Source: Microbulbifer guangxiensis (GTDB taxonomy: Bacteria; Pseudomonadota; Gammaproteobacteria; Pseudomonadales; Cellvibrionaceae). Taken from it: a stretch of DNA of 64,000 bases. Position numbers and translations under genes: made by a program. This document shows positions 51,493 through 60,463 of the stretch, one piece after another (within the stretch, counting starts at the first letter, position 1; every line of letters begins with the position of its first letter). Where the stretch lies: NCBI RefSeq assembly GCF_021729075.1, contig NZ_JAJSAQ010000005.1:124001-188000 (forward strand). The letters are read 5' to 3'. The notes under the pieces are model-generated. The model made no database searches. It had not been told where the DNA came from and saw only the letters and a program-made list of their open reading frames with translations.

Positions 51493-51888
51493 CTATTCCC
51501 CCTGGCCTTTGCGGCAATCTCCGGCTTCGCAGCGGCTCCGGCCGGTCAGCAGTGCGGCGAGTCCATGTCGGTTGCGGGCGAAGAGGCGGTAAAGTATCGG
51601 GCTCAGCCGGCGTACACCGGGCCAGCGCAACCAGCGCACCCAACAGCCCTTTCCCACCCGCTCCCAGGCCTCCACGGTAACCTCGTAGCCGGTGATGATG
51701 CGTCCGTCTGCAAGCTGCCCGTGGAGCGTTTGCATGACGTCGTCGAATCCCAACTGCGGAAATTCCCGGCGGAAAGCTTCGCTGTGGATATCCACGAAAC
51801 GCACCCGCCCGGCCTTGTTCCACCGCCGCAGGTAGGCGATTTCCTTCATGCACAGTGGGCAACGGCCATCATAAAAGAGTGTGAACAT
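51493..51888 (-). CDS. DCC-family (DUF393) thiol-disulfide oxidoreductase-like protein
   Basis: The 131-residue protein has the DCC motif YDGRCPLC near the start (about residues 6-13) and the RFVDIHSE block of DUF393. Members are putative thiol-disulfide oxidoreductases of unknown partner. An extra cysteine pair sits at the C-terminus (RCEAGDC). Confidence 0.88.
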   Translation of the reverse strand: MFTLFYDGRCPLCMKEIAYLRRWNKAGRVRFVDIHSEAFRREFPQLGFDDVMQTLHGQLADGRIITGYEVTVEAWERVGKGCWVRWLRWPGVRRLSPILYRLFARNRHGLAALLTGRSRCEAGDCRKGQGE

Positions 51889-51988
51889 CGGTGGCGAATT
51901 CCGTCTGCTGAATGCCCTGACTGCTAATCATACGGAGTGTAGTGTGGGTTGGTTCAGGTTGATGCCGGCGCGGCGGGCTGACCTGTAT

Positions 51989-52855
51989 TCAGGCGGGCAG
52001 TGGATAGGGCAACAGAAACATATGCACACCATTGATGCCGCCATGGGCCAGCACACAGGCCCAGAAATTGCGGGTTCGCCACCAGAGGCATGCGTAGGTG
52101 AGTCCAGCGACGGCGACTACGATCAATGCCGGAGCGGAAGCGGCCCAGCCGGTGTGGAGAAATGTAAACAGTGCGGTCACCAGTAGGGCGATGAGCCAGT
52201 GGGCAGCGGGCAGCAGTCTCTCGCCGCCACGCTGCAGGATCCAGCGGAAGAAAGCTTCCTCACTGATGGCGACCACCAGGAAATTGATCAACAGAGCAGC
52301 CAGTATTACAGCGGCAAATTTGGGCGAAAGGCCAAACAGAGCCAGCCCGCACAATGAGGGAATGACAATGGCAAGGAGGACATGGCGGAGGTCGGTGCCG
52401 CAGAGCCAGTTCCCTCGACGCAACATGAACGCCAGGACGCCGGTGGCAATGGCAGCCTTGCCCGGGTTGAAGCCGGCTGAGATCAGGTTACCGCTGGCAT
52501 CGGTATAAGCGGGCAATAATTCGATTCGTTCACTGCCCGGCACCACACCCAGGGCTGCCAACAGCATCACCACCGCCGCACCCAGGTACGCCAGGCCGCG
52601 GCGCCATCCGGACGTGACTTCAATGGCACACAGAAACAGCAACACCAGCGGCGCTGCCAGTCCCACCCAACCAAACGGTATGGCGCAGGCTGACAACAGC
52701 AGCGCGGCTCCGGCCAGTTGATGCACGCCCCGCCTGTGGCCGGGCCCGCTGACAGCAACACACAGCTGCGTCGGTCGATCCTGAATCTGCTCTACCGCCA
52801 TGCGCCTCTCATCCATCAGTCGTATCTGTGATAGAGCGGAGCCGGATTCTGGCAT
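51989..52855 (-). CDS. CPBP-family intramembrane metalloprotease
   Basis: The 288-residue membrane protein has about seven helices and the CPBP/Rce1 motifs: EE-x3-R (E199, E200, R204), FTFLHTGW with His234, and HGGIN with His271 and Asn275. These form the intramembrane active site. Internal ATGs at 52816 and 52801 are alternative starts; no start has a clearly better ribosome site, so the longest frame is given. The target is unknown. Confidence 0.85.
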   Translation of the reverse strand: MPESGSALSQIRLMDERRMAVEQIQDRPTQLCVAVSGPGHRRGVHQLAGAALLLSACAIPFGWVGLAAPLVLLFLCAIEVTSGWRRGLAYLGAAVVMLLAALGVVPGSERIELLPAYTDASGNLISAGFNPGKAAIATGVLAFMLRRGNWLCGTDLRHVLLAIVIPSLCGLALFGLSPKFAAVILAALLINFLVVAISEEAFFRWILQRGGERLLPAAHWLIALLVTALFTFLHTGWAASAPALIVVAVAGLTYACLWWRTRNFWACVLAHGGINGVHMFLLPYPLPA

Positions 52856-52923
52856 GGGCCTCCATCATGTCGGCAGTCAGTATCAGTCCACCGGCGAAAG
52901 CTATCGCAACGCCGTCCTGCCAC

Positions 52924-53604
52924 TCATCCGTTGTATGTCGCGCGGATGGAGCGATAGGTCAATTTCATTTTGGCCGGATCCAGTGGCGCCCGGAAAAAGG
53001 CGTGGTAGTGCCCGCGGGGGTTGATCAACACCACCTGGGAGCCGTGATCCACGGTGTAACCACCGTCCTCTAGCGGCACTTTGTTGAAGGGCACATTCAA
53101 CTGGTTAGCGAAACGTTTCAGAGCAAGGAATTCTCCGGTCAGCCCACGGAAATCAGGATTGAAGTAGCGTACATAATCGTGGAGCTTTTCCGGCCTGTCC
53201 CGCTTCGGGTCGACCGACACCAGCACGATGTCCGTGTCCGCACGGGTCTCCTCATCCAATGTCTGGTAGAAGTTGTTCAGTGTCGCCATGGTGGTCGGGC
53301 AGATATCCGGGCAGTGGGTAAAACCGAAAAACACCAATGACCACCGGCCTGCGAATTCATCGGTACTGAAGTCTTCGCCGCTATCGGCCAACAGAGTAAA
53401 GCTATCCAGTATCCGCGGGCGCTCCAGTTCGATGGCCCCGTTGGCCTGCAGTTCAGCGTCCGTGATGATGCGGGGCTGGCCCATCTTGTTGAGAAAACCT
53501 GCAAGCACCGCGAGCATCAACAGCACCAGCACCACCACTGTGATCAGGATGCCACGCTGTTGTTCTGGCGTTTTTTGCTGGGTATCAGCGACAGTCTTGT
53601 CCAT
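52924..53604 (-). CDS. SCO1/SenC copper chaperone for cytochrome oxidase
   Basis: The 226-residue protein has one N-terminal membrane helix (about 18-38) and a thioredoxin-like periplasmic domain with the copper ligands Cys98 and Cys102 (THCPDICP) and His187 (VDHGSQ). It delivers copper to the CuA site of subunit II. It is the last gene of the oxidase-assembly operon, three bases after cyoE. Confidence 0.95.
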   Translation of the reverse strand: MDKTVADTQQKTPEQQRGILITVVVLVLLMLAVLAGFLNKMGQPRIITDAELQANGAIELERPRILDSFTLLADSGEDFSTDEFAGRWSLVFFGFTHCPDICPTTMATLNNFYQTLDEETRADTDIVLVSVDPKRDRPEKLHDYVRYFNPDFRGLTGEFLALKRFANQLNVPFNKVPLEDGGYTVDHGSQVVLINPRGHYHAFFRAPLDPAKMKLTYRSIRATYNG

Positions 53605-53607
53605 TTC

Positions 53608-54501
53608 TTACACCGCGATCAGGTAGTGGTCGAGCAGCATGATGCAGAAGAGTGCCATCAGGTAGATGATGGAATAGCGGAAAGTCTCCATGCCCGCGTC
53701 AGGATTGCGATCCCGCAGCATTTCCACCGCCCAGTAAATGAAGCCAAGCCCCAGCACCACGGCGCCCAGCAGATACAGCCAGCCGAGCATGGCGGTGGCG
53801 AACGGCAGCAAAGTGACCGCAAACAGGATGAACGTGTAGAGCAGGATATGCAGCTTTGTATAGGCGACACCATGGGTCACCGGCAGCATGGGAATATCGG
53901 CCTTGGCGTAATCGTCGCGGCGGTGCACCGCCAGCGCCCAGAAATGCGGTGGCGTCCAGGCGAAGATAATCAACACCAGCAACAGACCATGGCCGCTGAC
54001 CTCGCCGGTGACCGCGGTCCAGCCGAGCAGCGGCGGAGCAGCACCGGCGATGCCGCCAATCACGATATTCTGCGGCGTCGCCCGCTTCAGGAACATGGTA
54101 TAGACAACCGCATAGCCCAGCAGGGAAAACAGCGTGAGCCAGGCGGTGAGCGCATTGACAAACACCAGCAGTATCGCCATGCCGGCACAGCCAAGCACCA
54201 GGGCGAACACTACCGCGCGCTGCGGTTCCACCCGGCCACGGGCCACCGGCCGGTTGCTGGTGCGCGCCATCTTGATGTCAATATGGCGATCGACAAGATG
54301 ATTGACGGCTGCGGCGCTGCCAGCGCAGAGCGCAATGCCCAGATTGCCAAACAGCAGGATATCCAGCGGCACCATTCCCGGCACCGCCAGCAGCATCCCG
54401 ATCACCGAGGTGAGGATCATCAGCATGACGACCCGCGGCTTGGTCAACTCGTAGTAATCCCGCCAGCTGGTCCGGTTCAGTACGGCAGTTTGTGTGCTCA
54501 T
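53608..54501 (-). CDS. cyoE: Protoheme IX farnesyltransferase (heme O synthase)
   Basis: The 297-residue membrane protein has about nine helices. The first prenyl-diphosphate motif region reads [21 protein letters not shown], and the second aspartate-rich region is [12 protein letters not shown]. It makes heme O from protoheme for use by heme A synthase just upstream. A good AGGTAAG ribosome site precedes the ATG. Confidence 0.96.
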   Translation of the reverse strand: MSTQTAVLNRTSWRDYYELTKPRVVMLMILTSVIGMLLAVPGMVPLDILLFGNLGIALCAGSAAAVNHLVDRHIDIKMARTSNRPVARGRVEPQRAVVFALVLGCAGMAILLVFVNALTAWLTLFSLLGYAVVYTMFLKRATPQNIVIGGIAGAAPPLLGWTAVTGEVSGHGLLLVLIIFAWTPPHFWALAVHRRDDYAKADIPMLPVTHGVAYTKLHILLYTFILFAVTLLPFATAMLGWLYLLGAVVLGLGFIYWAVEMLRDRNPDAGMETFRYSIIYLMALFCIMLLDHYLIAV

Positions 54502-54553
54502 GGTCTTACCTCGTTATTGTTATTGATGGTCACCGGGCACCCTTCACGGGCTG

Positions 54554-55600
54554 CTAGGTTTGGCGGGCTGCCGGCTGCACCGTCTGGATCCGGTAGCAGA
54601 ATGTGAGCAGCCCCAGTAGCAGCAGGGCGGCGCCGGCATTGTGGGCAACCGCCACCGGCAGCGGCAGGAACATCACCACATTGGCAATCCCCAGCCCCAC
54701 CTGCAGCGCCAGGACGCCCGCCAGCCCCACGGCCCAGCGCCGCGAGCCGGCCCGCCACGCCAGGGCGGCCAGCGTCAACACCAGCAGGCTGACCAGCAGT
54801 GCGCCGATACGATGGGTCACATGGATCGCGGTGCGCGCATCACTCTCCAGTGCGCCGCCCAGGTAATTGGGGCCGATGTGCTGGGCAATATTGAAACCCT
54901 GCTGGAAGTCCGTCTGCGGCCACCACTCACCGTGGCAGGTAGGGAAATCGGCGCAGGCCAGCGCGGCATAATTGGAACTGGTCCAGCCACCCAGGGCGAT
55001 CTGCAGCACCACCGCCACCACTGCCACGATGGCAAGCGGGCGGATCCTCTGCAGCGCGCGGTATTCGTGCACCGGAATGCTACGGCCGCGGTTGCGCAGC
55101 CGTTCGACAATCAGCCACAACATGGACAGGGTCGCCATTCCACCGAGCAGATGCGCGGTCACCACCTGCGGCCACAGCTTCAGGGTCACGGTCCACATGC
55201 CGAACGCCGCCTGCAGGATGATGAGCGCCAGCAGGAAGTGCGTCTGCTTGAAGGCACGCTGCCCCCGGCGACGCCACGCCAGCACTGTCAGGCCACCGAC
55301 CAGCAATAAAAGGCCGCCGGCGAAATAGCGGTGGACCATTTCCGGCCAGGTCTTATCCAACTCGACCGGCGCATGAGGGAAGGCCTCGTTGGCCCGCAGG
55401 ATTTCATGCTCCTCGTCAGGCCAGGTCAGGTGGCCGTAGCAACCGGGCCAGTCCGGGCAGCCGAGACCGGCATCCACCAGCCGGGTAAAGGCACCAAGTA
55501 CGACCACCACCACAGCCAGCAGGGTTCCAGCCAAAGCCAGGCGCAGGCGCCAGTCAGTATGGGCTGCGCTCTCTTGTGCTGCCCTCGGTTGTCTCGCCAT
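54554..55600 (-). CDS. ctaA: Heme A synthase (CtaA/COX15)
   Basis: The 348-residue membrane protein has about eight helices with histidine ligands in conserved positions (EMVHRYFAGGLL, VVTAHLLGGMAT, IHVTHRIGALL). It oxidises heme O to heme A for the aa3 oxidase encoded next door. The ATG follows AGGGAGAGAG. Confidence 0.95.
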   Translation of the reverse strand: MARQPRAAQESAAHTDWRLRLALAGTLLAVVVVVLGAFTRLVDAGLGCPDWPGCYGHLTWPDEEHEILRANEAFPHAPVELDKTWPEMVHRYFAGGLLLLVGGLTVLAWRRRGQRAFKQTHFLLALIILQAAFGMWTVTLKLWPQVVTAHLLGGMATLSMLWLIVERLRNRGRSIPVHEYRALQRIRPLAIVAVVAVVLQIALGGWTSSNYAALACADFPTCHGEWWPQTDFQQGFNIAQHIGPNYLGGALESDARTAIHVTHRIGALLVSLLVLTLAALAWRAGSRRWAVGLAGVLALQVGLGIANVVMFLPLPVAVAHNAGAALLLLGLLTFCYRIQTVQPAARQT

Positions 55601-55636
55601 CTCTCTCTCCCTTACCTCATTACCCCGTTACCCCGT

Positions 55637-56290
55637 TTACTGCTCGTAGGAGTACTTCAGCAGGCGCTTGATATCTTTCAGTATCTGGTTGCCAGTGTGT
55701 TCATTGCCGTAACGCATCATCGCGAAACCTTCCTGATCCACCAGCAAGGCTTGTGGGCCGTCGGCCATCACCAGGCCGCTGTTGCGGCGCAAGGTCTGCA
55801 GTGTCGAGGCATCGGCGGTGACAAAGCGCAGGCGCGGGTGCTGGGCGACGATGGCCGCCCACCGTTCTTCCGGCAGCGGTTCCGGGGTGAGCAGCAGCCG
55901 CTCGACACGATCCGACTTTTCCCCCAGGCGAATATGGACCTGACGGCTGGTGTAAAGCAGGTTTTCGCAGGAAGACTCGCAGCGACCGTCCGGCAGTATC
56001 AGGTAACGCCATCTGGGTGGTGCCGTATCCAGCGAGAATGAGAGGCTTTCTCCCGTATCGGTGCGCTCGTCCAGTGTGATACTGCCAACGTCCACCGGTG
56101 GCTGGATCAATTCACCCTGGTTGATGGTGCCATCGGGCATGCCGAGGCCGGTGTGGTAGACGACATAGGCGGCGACGATGGGCAGGGCGACCGCGGCGAT
56201 CAGGGAAATCCCCTGCAGGCGACCCAGGGCACTTTTACGCTCCCGTCCCTCGCCACCGGCGGCGGTTGCCGCTAGAGACTGTTGGCTCAC
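55637..56290 (-). CDS. Membrane-anchored thioredoxin-like protein with CxxxC, oxidase operon
   Basis: The 217-residue protein has an N-terminal membrane helix (about 25-47), a periplasmic domain with DGRCESSCENLLY (Cys104 and Cys108, CxxxC spacing as in Sco proteins) and a C-terminal half resembling a thioredoxin fold (VDQEGFAMMRYG). It lies between surf1 (4-base overlap) and ctaA, so a role in metal delivery or thiol reduction for the oxidase is inferred. The third Sco ligand (His) is not evident. Confidence 0.75.
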   Translation of the reverse strand: MSQQSLAATAAGGEGRERKSALGRLQGISLIAAVALPIVAAYVVYHTGLGMPDGTINQGELIQPPVDVGSITLDERTDTGESLSFSLDTAPPRWRYLILPDGRCESSCENLLYTSRQVHIRLGEKSDRVERLLLTPEPLPEERWAAIVAQHPRLRFVTADASTLQTLRRNSGLVMADGPQALLVDQEGFAMMRYGNEHTGNQILKDIKRLLKYSYEQ

Positions 56291-57072
56291 GATCCGTTTC
56301 CTCTCTTGTAATTATTCTTCTTCAACACCGCAGGAATATTGCTGGCGGCGATCAACCACAGAATACACAGGGCAGCCGCCATCGCAAACCACTGAAAAGC
56401 GTAACCCCTGTGCCTTGCCGGTTCACCGTTGACGAATTGCCAGCCCGTGCGCAAGGCGGTATCGGAATCCGCACTGAGGCGGATCGTCCAGTCAGGTTGT
56501 TCCAGTTCAAGCCTGTCGAGCAGATCCGCTGCCACTGCCTGTATCCGCTGCAGGCGTTCCGGTTCGACACCAGCACCGGTTTCAAACTCCATGTCCATGG
56601 GCGCAGCGGGCCCTTCAGCGTCGGCAGGATGGAGAAACCCGGTGATCCATTTTGCGGCCAGCGGCCAGGCCACCGCGGGCACCTGCGCCCTGTCCTCCCC
56701 CGCTGGTACCCAGCCGCGGTTTACTAACCAGCGTTTACCGCCGGAGACGAATACCTGCAGGACTTCGTAACCCACCTGGCCGTCGCGAGTGCGGTTGTCG
56801 AGATAGAACAGTTCGCCGGTGTAGAAACCCATCAGGCGCACCGGGATAAACGGCTCCACGGCAGTGAGTTCAGAGGGGTTTTTCGGCTGTGCTGAGAGCC
56901 GCGCATCGATCGTCGCCAGGATTTGCGCTTTCTCGTCCGCACGGTCCAGTTGCCAGAATCCCAGGGCGAGCAGGAGGGGCAGGAGACCGGCGCTCAGGAA
57001 GGTGACCGGCCAGTTGCGGATCAATGCTACACTGCCAGTCTGTGACCGCGCCGGGGTATGGTTTACTGTCAT
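56287..57072 (-). CDS. SURF1 cytochrome oxidase assembly protein
   Basis: The 261-residue protein has an N-terminal helix (NWPVTFLSAGLLPLLLALGFWQL), a periplasmic domain with the GYEVLQVF and RWLVNRGWVP motifs, and a C-terminal helix (about 228-248), the SURF1/SHY1 topology. It helps insert heme A into subunit I. It is the first gene of the surf1-to-sco operon; the stop overlaps the next start (ATGA). Confidence 0.93.
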   Translation of the reverse strand: MTVNHTPARSQTGSVALIRNWPVTFLSAGLLPLLLALGFWQLDRADEKAQILATIDARLSAQPKNPSELTAVEPFIPVRLMGFYTGELFYLDNRTRDGQVGYEVLQVFVSGGKRWLVNRGWVPAGEDRAQVPAVAWPLAAKWITGFLHPADAEGPAAPMDMEFETGAGVEPERLQRIQAVAADLLDRLELEQPDWTIRLSADSDTALRTGWQFVNGEPARHRGYAFQWFAMAAALCILWLIAASNIPAVLKKNNYKRGNGS

Positions 57073-57113
57073 GCCGTCTAGCCTTTACTGCAGGCACCTA
57101 CATCAAGTGGCGA

Positions 57114-57344
57114 ATGAATATGTGGCTGAAAGTCCTGATCGTCTTATTGTTTCTCGCCGTGCTGGTCAGCCTGTCCAGCGCACTTTTTTTTCTCTTGCGT
57201 GATATGGGCGCACCGCAATCCAAGCGCACTCTCTATGCCCTGGGTATCCGTATCTCCCTCGCGGCGCTGCTGCTGTTGGCCATCTGGTATGGCTTCGAAA
57301 GCGGCACCCTCTCCAACACCGCGCCCTGGGCCAATAAATACTGA
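57114..57344 (+). CDS. DUF2909 twin-helix membrane protein
   Basis: The 76-residue protein has two membrane helices (WLKVLIVLLFLAVLVSLSSALFFL region, positions 3-26, and 43-58) around RDMGAPQSKRTLYALGIRIS, the DUF2909 pattern. It is in the usual position inside the cytochrome oxidase region, divergent from surf1 and convergent with ctaE. ATG at 57114 is chosen; ATG at 57120 is also possible. A GC-rich palindrome follows at about 57372-57390. Confidence 0.85.
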   Translation: MNMWLKVLIVLLFLAVLVSLSSALFFLLRDMGAPQSKRTLYALGIRISLAALLLLAIWYGFESGTLSNTAPWANKY

Positions 57345-57400
57345 CTGTCGGCGCGGGAAACAGGCGGGCCGGGCCCGCGCTGTTCCAATCCTGGAGCGCC

Positions 57401-58291
57401 TTAGCCGCCCAGGACGTAAACGAAGATAAACAGCGCCACCCAGACCACATCCACGAAGTGCCAGTACCAGCTGGCGGCCTCAAAGCCGAAATGGTCGTCC
57501 GGCCTGAAGTGCTGCGCGATCACCGAGCGCAACAGCATGATCAACAGCATGATGGTGCCCAGGGTGACATGTGCCCCGTGGAAACCGGTCAGCATGAAGA
57601 AGGTCGTACCGTAAATACCGGATTCGAGGGTCAGGCCCAGGTGCTTGTAAGCCTCATAGTACTCCACCGCCTGAAAATATAGGAATGCGAAACCCAGCGC
57701 TACCGTGATGGTCAGCCACAGGTTGAAGGCATTGCGCTTGTTCTTCTTCAGGTAGACGTGGGCCACATGTACCGTGAAGCTCGAGGCCAGAAGTATCAGC
57801 GTATTGATCAGCGGCAGGTGCCAGGGATCGATGATGGCCTTGGGGCCGACGATCTTGGCCGCATCGCCATGCACTGCAGCGTCAGGGGTGACCATCAGCG
57901 GCCAGGTGTTCTCGAAACCCTGCCAGAGCATGTTCGAACTGCCCTTGTCCCCTTCACCACCCAGCCACGGCAGGGCAAAGGTACGGATGTAGTACAGGGC
58001 CCCGAAGAAGGCGGCAAAAAACATCACCTCGGAAAAAATGAACCACCCCATACCCCAGACATAGGATCGCTTGAGCTGGTCGCTGTTGAGCCCGGCCATA
58101 TTCTCCTGGATCACCGTGGAGAACCAGAACCAGAGCACAGCGGCCATGGCCAGGGATCCGGCGAAGAATATGTAGGCGCTGCCTCCATTGATCCAGTTCG
58201 CTGCGCCAAACGCAATCAGGAACAGGCCGATAGTGGCGAAGATGGGCAGCCGTGACTGCTCGGGTACGTAATAGCTGCTTTCGGTGGCCAT
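57401..58291 (-). CDS. ctaE: Cytochrome c oxidase subunit III
   Basis: The 296-residue protein has seven membrane helices and the conserved YVWGMGWFIFSEVMFFAAFF and AFLYFQAVEYYEA, HGAHV and WYWHFVDVVW blocks of subunit III. It stabilises subunit I of the aa3-type oxidase. It follows ctaG after eight bases. Confidence 0.96.
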   Translation of the reverse strand: MATESSYYVPEQSRLPIFATIGLFLIAFGAANWINGGSAYIFFAGSLAMAAVLWFWFSTVIQENMAGLNSDQLKRSYVWGMGWFIFSEVMFFAAFFGALYYIRTFALPWLGGEGDKGSSNMLWQGFENTWPLMVTPDAAVHGDAAKIVGPKAIIDPWHLPLINTLILLASSFTVHVAHVYLKKNKRNAFNLWLTITVALGFAFLYFQAVEYYEAYKHLGLTLESGIYGTTFFMLTGFHGAHVTLGTIMLLIMLLRSVIAQHFRPDDHFGFEAASWYWHFVDVVWVALFIFVYVLGG

Positions 58292-58299
58292 AGTCTTTT

Positions 58300-58878
58300 T
58301 TATCCCTCTCGCTCGGAGTCGGTGCTTTTGTTATCGAACTCGCGATTGACTGAAACTCTTTCCGTGACATCAAACAGCGTATAGGAAAGGGTAATGGTAT
58401 TGACGCCCGGCGGCAGGTCCGGGTCGACGATAAAGCGCAGCGGCAGCTCTGCACGCTCACCCGCCGCCAGCGTTTGCTGGTTGAAGCAGAAGCATTCCGT
58501 CTTGTGGAAATACTGTGCCGCCTTGAAGGGCACGACACTCGGGATGGCCTGGCCCACCATCAATTTCCCGGTCGGGTTTTCCGCCAGGAAGACCGTGTCC
58601 ATGGCCTCCCCGGGATGCACTTTTACTGAGACCACACTGGGGCGGAAACGCCACGGCATGTTCTCGTTGTTGCTGGCGATGAACTGGACCGTGACCAGCC
58701 GCTCCGTATCCACGCCCGCAGGCACCGCCTCATACTTTGCCCCGGTCTTGCCATTGAGCCCGGTGATTTCACAGAAGGCATCGTAGAGCGGTGGCATGAC
58801 AAAGAGCGCAAAGGCCAGCATGCTGACGGCGAACGCCAGCAGCTTTCCGGTGACCTTTGCATTCTCACTCCAGGCCAT
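58300..58878 (-). CDS. ctaG: Cytochrome c oxidase assembly protein CtaG (Cox11)
   Basis: The 192-residue protein has one N-terminal helix (LLAFAVSMLAFALFVMPPLY) and a periplasmic domain with the copper-binding CFCFNQQTL motif. It inserts CuB into subunit I. It lies between ctaD and ctaE as in most proteobacteria. Confidence 0.95.
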   Translation of the reverse strand: MAWSENAKVTGKLLAFAVSMLAFALFVMPPLYDAFCEITGLNGKTGAKYEAVPAGVDTERLVTVQFIASNNENMPWRFRPSVVSVKVHPGEAMDTVFLAENPTGKLMVGQAIPSVVPFKAAQYFHKTECFCFNQQTLAAGERAELPLRFIVDPDLPPGVNTITLSYTLFDVTERVSVNREFDNKSTDSEREG

Positions 58879-58891
58879 TTCCCGTTACTCC

Positions 58892-60442
58892 TCAGCGGAC
58901 CGCCGGCGGCGTGCTGAAGGTGTGGTAGGGAGCGGGTGAAGCCACAGTCCATTCGAGGCCTTCCGGGTTCTCCCACACTTCATCAGTCGCCTTCTTGCCG
59001 CCCTGGATGGTGCGGATCACGTTGAACAGGAATACCAGCTGGGAGGCGCCGAACAGGAAGGCACCGACACTGGCAATCTGGTTGAAGTCCGCAAACTGCA
59101 GGGCGTAATCGGGGATGCGGCGCGGCATACCGGCCAGGCCCACGAAATGCATGGGGAAGAAAGTGACATTCAGGCCAATGAAGGACAGCCAGAAATGCAC
59201 CTTGCCCATGGTCTCGTTGTACATATTGCCGGTCCACTTCGGCAGCCAGTAGTAGACCGCCGCGGTGATGGAGAAAATTGCTCCCGGCACCAATACATAG
59301 TGGAAGTGGGCTACCACGAAATAAGTATCGTGATACTGGAAGTCCGCCGGTGCGATGGAGAGCATCAGTCCGGAAAATCCACCGATGGTGAACAGGATCA
59401 CGAAGGCCACCGCGAACAGCATCGGGGTTTCAAAGGTCATCGAACCACGGAACATGGTGGTGACCCAGTTGAACACTTTCACCCCGGTGGGCACCGCGAT
59501 CAGCATGGTGGCATACATGAAGAACAGCTCGCCGGCGATCGGCATGCCCACCGTAAACATATGGTGGGCCCAGACGATAAAGCTCAGGAACGCGATGGAT
59601 GCGGTGGCGTACACCATCGAGCTGTAGCCAAACAGCGGCTTCCGGGCGAACGTCGGGATGATCGCTGACACGATGCCGAAGGCCGGCAGGATCATGATGT
59701 ACACCTCGGGGTGACCGAAGAACCAGAACACGTGCTGGAACAGCACCGGGTCACCACCACCGGCAGCACTGAAGAAGCTGGTACCGAAGTGGATATCCAT
59801 CAGCATCATGGTGACCACACCGGCGAGTACCGGCATGACCGCAATCAGCAGGTAGGCGGTGATCAGCCAGGTCCAGACGAACAGCGGCATCTTCATCAGG
59901 GTCATGCCCGGTGCGCGCATATTGAGAATGGTGGCGATGATATTTATCGCACCCATGATCGACGAGGCACCCATGATATGGATGGAGAAGATGAAGAAGG
60001 TCACGCTTGGCGGCGCGTACTCGGTCGACAGCGGTGCATAGAAGGTCCAGCCGAAGTTCGGCGCACCACCCTCCATGAACAGGGTCGACGCCAGCATCGC
60101 AAATGCGAATGGCAGGATCCAGAAACTCCAGTTGTTCATGCGCGGCAGGGCCATATCCGGAGCCCCGATCATCATCGGGATCATCCAGTTGGCCAGGCCC
60201 ACGAATGCGGGCATGACCGCACCGAACACCATGATCAGGCCATGCATGGTGGTCATCTGGTTGAAAAATTCCGGCTGCACGATCTGCAGGCCGGGCTCGA
60301 ACAGCTCAGCGCGGATCACCAGCGCCATACAGCCGCCAAGCAGGAACATGGCGAAGCTGAACCACAGGTACATGGTGCCGATATCTTTGTGGTTGGTGGT
60401 ATAGAGCCACCGGGACAATCCGGGTTGGGGGCCGTGTGCCAT
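58892..60442 (-). CDS. ctaD: Cytochrome c oxidase subunit I
   Basis: The 516-residue catalytic subunit has 12 membrane helices. Heme and CuB ligands are in TTMHGLIMVFG, WFFGHPEVYIMILP (the His-Tyr cross-link), VWAHHMFTVG, and HDTYFVVAHFHYV. It reduces oxygen to water with proton pumping. A GAGGAAA ribosome site precedes the ATG. Confidence 0.98.
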   Translation of the reverse strand: MAHGPQPGLSRWLYTTNHKDIGTMYLWFSFAMFLLGGCMALVIRAELFEPGLQIVQPEFFNQMTTMHGLIMVFGAVMPAFVGLANWMIPMMIGAPDMALPRMNNWSFWILPFAFAMLASTLFMEGGAPNFGWTFYAPLSTEYAPPSVTFFIFSIHIMGASSIMGAINIIATILNMRAPGMTLMKMPLFVWTWLITAYLLIAVMPVLAGVVTMMLMDIHFGTSFFSAAGGGDPVLFQHVFWFFGHPEVYIMILPAFGIVSAIIPTFARKPLFGYSSMVYATASIAFLSFIVWAHHMFTVGMPIAGELFFMYATMLIAVPTGVKVFNWVTTMFRGSMTFETPMLFAVAFVILFTIGGFSGLMLSIAPADFQYHDTYFVVAHFHYVLVPGAIFSITAAVYYWLPKWTGNMYNETMGKVHFWLSFIGLNVTFFPMHFVGLAGMPRRIPDYALQFADFNQIASVGAFLFGASQLVFLFNVIRTIQGGKKATDEVWENPEGLEWTVASPAPYHTFSTPPAVR

Positions 60443-60463
60443 AACTCTTTTTCCTCTCGGCTC

